Position numbers and translations under genes: made by a program. From Bacillota bacterium (GTDB lineage Bacteria; Bacillota; Dehalobacteriia; UBA4068): DNA of 5,497 nucleotides. Below the pieces are notes generated by a model that was not told where the DNA came from, did not search any database, and saw nothing but the letters and a program-made list of their open reading frames with translations. The DNA is taken from contig WRKD01000083.1 of the NCBI GenBank assembly GCA_009778255.1, positions 1 through 5,497 on the forward strand, given 5' to 3'. Below are positions 1-5,123 of this stretch, one piece after another (the first letter of the stretch is position 1; every line of letters starts with the position of its first letter).

Positions 1-9
1 GCTGTACAT
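1..9 (-). CDS. Possible 5' end of a divergent gene (only M-Y-S visible)
   Basis: On the minus strand an ATG (positions 9-7) is preceded by a perfect AGGAGG (21-16) with a 6-nt gap, the same spacing seen before the DUF2007 and pyrB genes here. Only three codons, Met-Tyr-Ser, lie inside the window, so nothing can be said about the product. If real, this gene is divergent from the GTPase gene and the roughly 200 nt between them is a shared regulatory region. Alternative reading: plus-strand frames 1 and 2 are open from the left edge to stops at 64-66 and 53-55, so the edge could instead be the 3' end of a plus-strand gene. The call rests on ribosome-binding-site quality alone. Confidence 0.35.
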
Positions 10-15
10 AACCAG

Positions 16-21
16 CCTCCT
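16..21 (-). promoter_or_regulatory. Candidate ribosome binding site AGGAGG (minus strand)
   Basis: The plus strand reads CCTCCT, giving AGGAGG on the minus strand, 6 nt before the ATG at 9-7. It is the only evidence for the left-edge divergent gene. Confidence 0.35.
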
Positions 22-31
22 AATCAAGGGG

Positions 32-53
32 ATTGCGGCGCGAAGGCCGCAAT
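32..53. repeat. GC-rich palindrome, REP/MITE-like
   Basis: ATTGCGGC (32-39) is perfectly inverted as GCCGCAAT (46-53) around a 6-nt loop GCGAAG. The flanks, GGG before and GACG after, give the outline GGGATTGC...GCAATGACG. From memory, this matches the ends of widely dispersed small palindromic repeats in bacterial genomes (CGTCATTGCG...GCAATCCC when read on the other strand). No T-tract follows on either strand, so it does not look like an intrinsic terminator. If the left-edge minus-strand gene is real, the hairpin lies in its leader, about 10 nt upstream of its ribosome binding site. Confidence 0.6.
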
Positions 54-163
54 GACGAGAAAATGATAGTTGCGCTAATTTGGCAGAGTGGTAAAGCTAG
101 TTTTTAGAGGCGCCCTTTAGATTTACTCTTGTTATGATCTGATATATAAGCAGTATAAAGGGG

Positions 164-192
164 TTGATTTTCTATCTATTTCAGGGCATAAT
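164..192 (+). promoter_or_regulatory. Vegetative-type promoter for the EF-G-like GTPase gene
   Basis: TTGATT (164-169, 4/6 to consensus) and CATAAT (187-192, 5/6) are separated by exactly 17 nt. Transcription would start near 199, leaving a leader of about 20 nt with a weak AGGA (204-207) before the ATG at 218. Such a short leader leaves no room for a Tet(M)-style leader-peptide attenuator downstream of this promoter. Confidence 0.6.
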
Positions 193-217
193 AAGCATAG
201 GATAGGACTAAAAATAT

Positions 218-2197
218 ATGAAAATAACCATAGGTGTTTTCGCTCATGTAGACGCAGGGAAAACCACCTTTTGCGAAAGTCTGCTCTATCAGACTAATAG
301 TATCAAAATGCTGGGCAGGGTAGATCATGGCAGCGCTGTGATGGATCATCATGAGCTGGAACAGCGCCGGGGCATCACTATCTTCAGCGATATCGCTTCT
401 TTATCCCACCGGGGAATAGATTATTATTTGATCGATACCCCAGGCCATAGTGATTTTTCTGCGGAAATGGAAAGATCTCTTATGATACTGGACGCCGCTA
501 TCTTGTTGATCAGCGCAAGCGACGGCGTACAAAGCCATACCATAACCGTATTTAGGCTGCTAGCAAAGCGCCATATTCCGGTATATATATTCATTAATAA
601 AACAGATTTGGCGGGAACAATAGTAAAAGCTTGTATAGCTGATATAAAAGCCAAGCTGAATATAGATACTTACTTGATCGATAACCTTGCTGATATATAT
701 AGCGAAGAATTTATGCTTGAGCTATGCGAGCATGACGACGATTTAATGAATGCTTATTTAGAAAGCGCTCTTGATAAATTAGCTGTGCAAAAAGCTGTTA
801 AACGTCAAATTTCCCGCGGGAGCATTGCTTTAGCCGTTGCGGGGAGCGCCTTAAAACAAAAGGGTGTGTTAGAAACACTGGAGCTGCTGGGCGAAACCAT
901 AGCCCTTGACGGGGTGTATAGCCCTTTAACAGAAACGGAAAGATTTTGTCCCTTGCGCTCAAACAGCCAAGCAGGATTCGCCGCCAGAGTTTTTAAAGTA
1001 ATATACGACCCCAAAGGCATGCGCGTTACCTTTATTAAATGTCTTTGCGGTAGCTTGAAAATACGCCAAGAAATAGCATATGGCCAGGGCTTATATGAAA
1101 AAGTGCATGAAATACGGGATTATCAAGGGAAATCTTACAAGAATGTAGGCGCTGTTAATAAAGGCGATGTGGTGGGAATAACCGGGTTGACTCAGGCTAT
1201 TCCCGGTATGGGTTTAGGTGTTTGCGGTGATTTGCCAGCTCCTAAGCTGCGCTCGGCTTTGAAGGCTGCGCTAATACTGAATGATAATCCCTTTAATGAA
1301 GTTATGGAATGCTTGCGTAAGTTGGAGGCTCAAGATCCTCTTTTGGAGGTAAACTATGAGCCAAGCGTTAAAGAGATAAGCGTGCACATAATGGGCATGA
1401 TACAGTTAGAAGTACTTAAAGAGTTAATCGTGGGGCAATTCGGTTTTGTTGTCGATTTTGCAGCATGCAGTATAATCTATCGTGAAACTATTGAGGAGAA
1501 AGTTATGGGTTATGGCCATTTTGAGCCGCTGCGCCATTATGCGGAAGTTCATTTACAGCTAGAACCTAATCCTCAAGGCGGTTTAGAATTTTCCAGTAAG
1601 CTGCACCAAGATAACCTGCCAAAACAGTATCAAAATTTGATCCGTCATTATATTTTAGATATTGAACATCAAGGAGTTTTAACGGGCAGTTCTCTTACAG
1701 ATATACGGTTCGTATTAGTTGCAGGCGCCATACATCTGGAGCATACTGCCGGCGGGGATTTACGCGAAGCTGTTTGCCGCTGTATACGGCAAGGGCTGGA
1801 AAAGGCCAACTCCGTATTACTGGAACCGTATTATGAGTTTTTTATCGATGTGGATATTGTATATGTAGGCAGAGTATTGGCGGATATTATAAAATTACAA
1901 GGTGTTTTTGAACCTGTACAGAATATTGGTGAACGAGCCCATATTAGCGGTAAGGGACCGGTGGTAACTTTTCTTGATTATCAGGCAAAACTTCTTTCCT
2001 TTACTAAGGGCAGTGGTGCGGTGTCTTACCGGTTTTTAGGCTATTTCCCTTGTCATGATCCAGCTAAGGTTATTGAGAAAATCAATTATCAAAAAGAAAG
2101 GGATACCAAAAATACTTCCAGCTCTGTTTTCTGTGCTAAAGGTGCGGGCTTTGAAGTGAAATGGTATGAAGCGGAGAAATATATGCATTTGCTGTAA
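218..2197 (+). CDS. EF-G-like translation GTPase, Tet(M)/Tet(O) ribosomal-protection superfamily, divergent branch
   Basis: A cytoplasmic ribosome-binding GTPase of EF-G architecture. Seen: P-loop AHVDAGKTT (residues 9-17), switch I RRGIT (50-54), DTPGH (73-77), NKTD (127-130) and G5 GSAL (209-212). These are followed by EF-G-like domains II and III (about 250-430), a domain IV beginning near GYGHFEPLRHY (431-441), and a domain V beginning at LLEPYYEF (534-541). The C-terminal tail SVFCAKGAGF...YMH (636-657) differs from the Tet(M) C-terminus. The length is close to Tet(M) (about 640 aa) and below EF-G (about 700). All catalytic motifs, including the DTPGH histidine, look intact. Known of the family: Tet(M)/Tet(O) dislodge tetracycline from the ribosome. 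The GHFEPLRHYAEV and YMH signatures are, as I recall, typical of chromosomal Clostridia paralogues often labelled 'translation factor GTPase' with no proven resistance role. Start: ATG with weak AGGA 10 nt upstream; the protein begins directly at the G domain, so no earlier start is needed. Confidence 0.9.
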   Translation: MKITIGVFAHVDAGKTTFCESLLYQTNSIKMLGRVDHGSAVMDHHELEQRRGITIFSDIASLSHRGIDYYLIDTPGHSDFSAEMERSLMILDAAILLISASDGVQSHTITVFRLLAKRHIPVYIFINKTDLAGTIVKACIADIKAKLNIDTYLIDNLADIYSEEFMLELCEHDDDLMNAYLESALDKLAVQKAVKRQISRGSIALAVAGSALKQKGVLETLELLGETIALDGVYSPLTETERFCPLRSNSQAGFAARVFKVIYDPKGMRVTFIKCLCGSLKIRQEIAYGQGLYEKVHEIRDYQGKSYKNVGAVNKGDVVGITGLTQAIPGMGLGVCGDLPAPKLRSALKAALILNDNPFNEVMECLRKLEAQDPLLEVNYEPSVKEISVHIMGMIQLEVLKELIVGQFGFVVDFAACSIIYRETIEEKVMGYGHFEPLRHYAEVHLQLEPNPQGGLEFSSKLHQDNLPKQYQNLIRHYILDIEHQGVLTGSSLTDIRFVLVAGAIHLEHTAGGDLREAVCRCIRQGLEKANSVLLEPYYEFFIDVDIVYVGRVLADIIKLQGVFEPVQNIGERAHISGKGPVVTFLDYQAKLLSFTKGSGAVSYRFLGYFPCHDPAKVIEKINYQKERDTKNTSSSVFCAKGAGFEVKWYEAEKYMHLL

Positions 2198-2235
2198 GAG
2201 GCTATTCAGGAGAGTAAATGACTAATGGGCTGCTG

Positions 2236-2264
2236 TTGACAAAGCTGTATATTCCATTTAATAT
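2236..2264 (+). promoter_or_regulatory. Candidate promoter for the DUF4349-DUF2007-rmuC operon
   Basis: A perfect TTGACA (2236-2241) lies 17 nt upstream of TAATAT (2259-2264, 4/6 to TATAAT). Transcription would start near 2271, giving a leader of about 105 nt to the lipoprotein ATG at 2376. No intrinsic terminator is visible between the GTPase stop and this point, so readthrough from the GTPase gene remains possible. Confidence 0.55.
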
Positions 2265-2265
2265 G

Positions 2266-2310
2266 ATAATAATTTATTATTGGCAATTCCAAGGATAGGA
2301 AAATAATAAA
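2266..2310. repeat. Overlapping AT-rich inverted repeats in the leader
   Basis: ATAATAA (2266-2272) is inverted as TTATTAT (2274-2280) around one base. The overlapping TTTATTATT (2273-2281) is also perfectly inverted as AATAATAAA (2302-2310), 20 nt further on. Inside that loop a small TTGG/CCAA (2280-2283, 2289-2292) flanks CAATT. A third AT palindrome, TTATAT/ATATAA, lies at 2338-2353. The segment begins at the expected transcription start, so it could be an operator or a leader structure. The arms are pure A/T in an A/T-rich spacer, so chance is a serious alternative. Confidence 0.35.
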
Positions 2311-2362
2311 CTTGTAATGTTTTGTTTTTATTTCGGGTTATATTATCATATAAAATAAAGGC

Positions 2363-2367
2363 AGGAG
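2363..2367 (+). promoter_or_regulatory. Ribosome binding site fixing the lipoprotein start
   Basis: AGGAG lies 8 nt before the ATG at 2376. It decides this start over the in-frame TTG at 2322, which has no such site and would put charged residues ahead of the signal peptide. Confidence 0.8.
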
Positions 2368-2375
2368 TGTGTAAA

Positions 2376-3365
2376 ATGAAAAAGTATTTATTTGTTGTAT
2401 TGTTTGTTATTTGTCTTTTTGTCTTGACAGCTTGCGCCAGTTCCCCAATTTCTTCAAGTGGGTTCGGTTTTATTGATGAAAAATCCTCGTCTAGTTTGTT
2501 TAGCTCTAACACCGCTGTTATGCCTATGAGTGAATACTATGATAATGATATACTCGCCTTAGAGGAATCACTTACACCTGCTAAAATGGACTCAATCAGC
2601 GGCGGTTATGATGGCATAGAGAACTTGCCAGCCGGTGTAGAGGCGCGTAAGGTGGTAATGAGCGCGGAATTTCGTGTTATAACAGATGATTTTGCAAATT
2701 CCCTGCGCCGTTTAGAACAAAAGATCGTGATAAGCGGTGGCTATATACAACAATCCGATAGCCGTGTCGCCACGGAGTATCGCGCGGCTTTCGCTTCCAT
2801 GACCATTCGTGTTCCGGTTGCTTTGTATGGGGATTTTAAAGCCTTCCTTACTGATTTTGCGAATTTGGATTCGGTTAGCGAACATGGCGAAGACGTTACG
2901 GTGCAATACTATGACACAGAAGCCCGCTTGAAAGTGCTGCAAGCTCAGGAGACGCGCATTAAAACCTTTATAGCTGAATCAAAAGATTTGGATGAAATAT
3001 TTAAAATAGAGCGCGAATTGACCCGCATCAGTACCGAGATAGAACAGTTGACAACAGTAAAAAACCGTTTAGATAATCTGACAGCTTATGCTACTGTTTA
3101 TGTTGAGATATCGGAAAAAATCATAGAAGAAGTAAAATCGGATACTTTTAGCACACGTATAACCAAAGCTTTTAAGGGAGCCCTCGCCGGTTCATTATTA
3201 GCAGCGCAGCTTATTGTTATACTACTGGCTTGGATTTGGCCATTATTGATCTTAGCTGGAATAGTTTTACTAATATTACGCGGTAAAAGCAAAAGAAAAG
3301 CTGCTGCAGCCGGTAAAAACTTTGTGCCGCCTGCGCCAACAACAACAGAAATAGACGATCAATAA
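2376..3365 (+). CDS. DUF4349 domain-containing lipoprotein with a C-terminal membrane anchor
   Basis: A 329-aa envelope protein of unknown function. Residues 1-20 form a lipoprotein signal peptide: MKK, a hydrophobic core, then lipobox LTAC with Cys20 as the lipidation site. Residues 21-88 are Ser-rich and probably disordered. About 89-247 match my recollection of the DUF4349 pattern: a charged start EARKVVMSAEF, a GGYI element, an RVPVALYGDF strand-helix, then DVTVQYYDTEARL leading into a long amphipathic, probably coiled-coil helix (about 180-238) that ends in a beta strand YATVYVEISEK. A strong transmembrane helix follows at about 273-301, then a Lys/Arg-rich tail (RGKSKRK) expected in the cytoplasm. 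The protein should therefore be tethered at both ends, with the DUF4349 domain outside. It is probably the first gene of an operon with the DUF2007 gene (53-nt gap) and rmuC. Function is not known; sensing or envelope-scaffold roles would be guesses. Confidence 0.85.
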   Translation: MKKYLFVVLFVICLFVLTACASSPISSSGFGFIDEKSSSSLFSSNTAVMPMSEYYDNDILALEESLTPAKMDSISGGYDGIENLPAGVEARKVVMSAEFRVITDDFANSLRRLEQKIVISGGYIQQSDSRVATEYRAAFASMTIRVPVALYGDFKAFLTDFANLDSVSEHGEDVTVQYYDTEARLKVLQAQETRIKTFIAESKDLDEIFKIERELTRISTEIEQLTTVKNRLDNLTAYATVYVEISEKIIEEVKSDTFSTRITKAFKGALAGSLLAAQLIVILLAWIWPLLILAGIVLLILRGKSKRKAAAAGKNFVPPAPTTTEIDDQ

Positions 3366-3380
3366 TTTAACTGTACATGT

Positions 3381-3400
3381 GTTATGCGTTATGCGTTATA
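3381..3400 (+). repeat. Short tandem repeat GTTATGC, nearly three copies
   Basis: GTTATGC, GTTATGC and GTTATA follow one another in the 53-nt gap between the lipoprotein and DUF2007 genes, just upstream of the ribosome binding site. The repeat supplies in-frame and out-of-frame ATGs (such as 3384) that have no good ribosome binding site. It could be prone to slippage, but a change in copy number would only alter spacer length. Confidence 0.5.
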
Positions 3401-3404
3401 AATG

Positions 3405-3412
3405 AAGGGAGG
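3405..3412 (+). promoter_or_regulatory. Ribosome binding site fixing the DUF2007 gene start
   Basis: AAGGGAGG lies 6 nt before the ATG at 3419. It argues against the earlier in-frame ATG at 3377, which has no upstream purine-rich site and whose extra residues fall in the tandem-repeat spacer. Confidence 0.8.
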
Positions 3413-3418
3413 ATTATT

Positions 3419-3718
3419 ATGACTAGATGTCAAATGGATTTAGGCGAACCGGTATTACTGACCGTTTTAGATGATGTGGTAGAGGCGAACATGTTAATGA
3501 ATCTTTTACAAGATCAACAGATACCGGCTTATAAAAAAGGGCGCGGTGTAGGGGGATACCTTGATATTGTAATGGCGGTAAATTCCTTTGGCACAGAAAT
3601 ATATGTGCCGCGGCAATTACTGATGAAAGCTCAGGAATTAGTGGAAGCTTTGCATCCGCCCCAAGGTGTTCAGGAATTGCCGGTGCTTGAGGAAGATGCC
3701 CTGGATGAATTACTGTAG
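3419..3718 (+). CDS. DUF2007 family 'putative signal transducing' protein
   Basis: A 99-aa soluble protein with no signal peptide or membrane segment. Residues 10-78 follow the DUF2007 layout: strand PVLLTVLDDVVEA (11-23), a helix through MNLLQDQQIP (27-36), a basic turn KKGRGVGGYLDI (39-50), strand GTEIYVP (58-64), and a final helix QLLMKAQELVEAL (66-78). The tail (79-99) is Pro-containing and acidic (LEEDALDELL). The family is a small ferredoxin-like alpha/beta fold whose database name suggests signalling, but no biochemical role is established that I know of. It lies 53 nt after the lipoprotein gene, and its last codons overlap the rmuC ribosome binding site, suggesting co-transcription and possible translational coupling. 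I chose the ATG at 3419 because of the strong ribosome binding site. Confidence 0.8.
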   Translation: MTRCQMDLGEPVLLTVLDDVVEANMLMNLLQDQQIPAYKKGRGVGGYLDIVMAVNSFGTEIYVPRQLLMKAQELVEALHPPQGVQELPVLEEDALDELL

Positions 3719-3722
3719 GAGG
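3717..3722 (+). promoter_or_regulatory. rmuC ribosome binding site overlapping the upstream stop codon
   Basis: A perfect AGGAGG starts within the TAG stop (3716-3718) of the DUF2007 gene. No ATG, GTG or TTG occurs 4-12 nt downstream in any frame that stays open. In the rmuC frame the codons at usable distance are ATC (3728, 5-nt gap) and ATA (3731, 8-nt gap). The TTG at 3755 is 32 nt away, too far to use this site. Confidence 0.7.
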
Positions 3723-3754
3723 ATATAATCATAGAAGGGATAATAATTTTTTTA

Positions 3755-5023
3755 TTGACGCTAGTAAGTATACTTACAGCCCTCAATTTAGTGTATAGTT
3801 TAAAAAAGACAGGATCGAGAGGCAGTTATGAAGAAATAAAACGCCGTTTTGACGCCTTAGATTTGCTCTTAGTAAGATACGATACCCTGTTGCGTGGGGA
3901 ATTTGCACAAAATCGAACAGAAAGCGCTCAAGTTTTACGCGAGAATAGGGAAGAGCAAATGAATTCCCTGAATACCTTAGGTGAAAGCTTATGTCAAACC
4001 ATTGCGGCTTTATCCGGTGTACAAAAACAACAATTCGAACTATTTGCCACTCAACAAGAAAGCATAAAAAGAGATATTGAAGAGCAGTTGAAAGTTTTGC
4101 GCATAGAGACTGCCAAGGCCCTGGCCGAAATACGTATGACTGTAGAAGAAAACTTAAAAGAAACGGTAGAAAAACGTTTTAACGATTCCTTTAAGCTGAT
4201 AAGCGAACGGCTGGAACAAGTTCATAAAGGGCTGGGAGAAATGCAGCAATTAGCCTCCGGGGTTGGAGATCTTAAGCGCGTGCTCAGTAATGTTAAAACA
4301 AGAGGTACTTTAGGCGAAATACAATTGGGTGCTATATTAGAGCAGGTTCTTTCTCCAAGTCAATATGAGGCACAAAAATCTTTAAAACCCGGCAGCCAAG
4401 AGCGGGTAGATTATGTAATAAAATTACCAGATAAAAATAGTTCGTATAAAACTTTGCTGCTACCGATAGATTCTAAATTTCCCACAGAGGATTATCAGCG
4501 CTTACAAGAAGCCTATGAGAATAGTTTGCCTGAAGAGAGTATCCAACGCTTATCCACCGCTTTTGCCGCTTCGGTACGCAAATGCGCCAAGGATATATAT
4601 GATAAATACATCGAGCCGCCTCTAACTACAGATTTTGCTATAATGTTCGTACCCGCCGAAAGCCTGTATGCGGAAATAGTACGCAGAACGGGGCTTTTTG
4701 AAAGCTTGCAAAGAAACTATAAAGTAACAGTAGTAGGCCCAACTAATCTTTCCGCTTTTCTATCCAGCCTGCAAATGGGTTTTCGTACCTTGGCTATTGA
4801 ACGCCGCTCTAATGAAGTATGGGAATTATTAGGTGCGGTGAAAGCGGAATTTGGTAAATTTGGCTCTGTGCTGGATAATATTAAGAGAAAAATAGATTCC
4901 GCCGCTAAAGAAATTGATACCGTGGGCGCTCGTTCCCGCGCTATAGAACGCCGATTACGCAAAGTGGAAGAATTACCTCCTCAACAAAGTGTAGTATTGC
5001 TGGGAGAAGACCTTGACACATAA
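3755..5023 (+). CDS. rmuC: RmuC family protein (DNA recombination-associated, nuclease-like), membrane-anchored
   Basis: RmuC proteins limit rearrangements at inverted repeats in E. coli, and their core has been predicted to carry a restriction-endonuclease-like (PD-(D/E)xK) fold; the activity is poorly defined. Seen, numbering from TTG 3755 (422 aa): a hydrophobic N-terminus (2-16), a long Glu/Gln/Lys-rich coiled coil (about 24-165), then the RmuC core. The core shows LKRVLSNVKTRGTLGE (ending at 188), RVDYVIKLP with Asp219, IDSKFP (238-243, candidate catalytic Asp239 and Lys241), FVPAESLYAEI (from 298) and VGPTNL (327-332). The length is close to E. coli RmuC (about 475). TTG 3755 is given because it is the only conventional start codon before the coiled coil. 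However, the frame is open back to the DUF2007 stop, and ATC 3728 or ATA 3731 fits the ribosome binding site far better. An upstream start would give 430-431 aa with a complete 21-residue membrane helix. Tandem stops TAA-TAG end the gene. Confidence 0.88.
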   Translation: MTLVSILTALNLVYSLKKTGSRGSYEEIKRRFDALDLLLVRYDTLLRGEFAQNRTESAQVLRENREEQMNSLNTLGESLCQTIAALSGVQKQQFELFATQQESIKRDIEEQLKVLRIETAKALAEIRMTVEENLKETVEKRFNDSFKLISERLEQVHKGLGEMQQLASGVGDLKRVLSNVKTRGTLGEIQLGAILEQVLSPSQYEAQKSLKPGSQERVDYVIKLPDKNSSYKTLLLPIDSKFPTEDYQRLQEAYENSLPEESIQRLSTAFAASVRKCAKDIYDKYIEPPLTTDFAIMFVPAESLYAEIVRRTGLFESLQRNYKVTVVGPTNLSAFLSSLQMGFRTLAIERRSNEVWELLGAVKAEFGKFGSVLDNIKRKIDSAAKEIDTVGARSRAIERRLRKVEELPPQQSVVLLGEDLDT

Positions 5024-5110
5024 TAGTATTGCATCCAATATGGCAGGAAAAGCCTAAAATATACAGAATAAGAATAACATTAACTTTTGCATGGAGACTA
5101 AATATTGATT

Positions 5111-5117
5111 AAGGAGG
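5111..5117 (+). promoter_or_regulatory. pyrB ribosome binding site
   Basis: AAGGAGG lies 6 nt before the ATG at 5124, near-perfect complementarity to the 16S 3' end. The 100 nt between rmuC and pyrB show no strong hairpin followed by a T-tract, and I see no PyrR-type antiterminator, so an attenuator of the Bacillus pyr kind is not evident within the visible leader. Confidence 0.75.
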
Positions 5118-5123
5118 GATTTT

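Noticed and set aside
32..53. Palindrome as an intrinsic terminator
   Set aside because: No T-run follows the stem on either strand.
81..99. tRNA D-arm-like string (TGGCAGAGTGGTAAAGC with a pairing GCTA)
   Set aside because: No anticodon stem, no T-arm GTTCGAATC-like segment and no acceptor pairing follow, so it is not a tRNA gene; similarity is limited to the D-arm.
424..1020. Minus-strand open frames inside the GTPase gene, and similar ones at 2712-2942, 3098-3292, 4717-4962 and 5246-5464
   Set aside because: They lie wholly opposite well-supported coding regions, have no recognisable domains, and look like shadows of the plus-strand frames.
2322..2375. TTG start extending the lipoprotein by 18 residues
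   Set aside because: It has no ribosome binding site and would place a second hydrophobic and charged stretch before a textbook MKK signal peptide; AGGAG at 2363-2367 supports 2376.
3377..3418. ATG at 3377 as the DUF2007 gene start
   Set aside because: It has no upstream purine-rich site, the extra residues come from the tandem-repeat spacer, and AAGGGAGG at 3405-3412 clearly serves 3419.
3724..3729. Perfect TATAAT that could be a -10 box for rmuC
   Set aside because: No TTGACA-like -35 lies 16-18 nt upstream (3701-3706 reads CTGGAT), and it falls between a ribosome binding site and the coding frame of an operon.
5013..5041. TTGACA (5013-5018) with CAATAT (5036-5041), a possible pyrB promoter
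   Set aside because: The -35 is perfect, but it lies in the rmuC 3' end and the -10 matches only 3/6; too weak to annotate, though pyrB may well have its own promoter.
5024..5123. PyrR-type attenuator or riboswitch upstream of pyrB
   Set aside because: No antiterminator/terminator pair and no T-tract are visible in the 100-nt gap.
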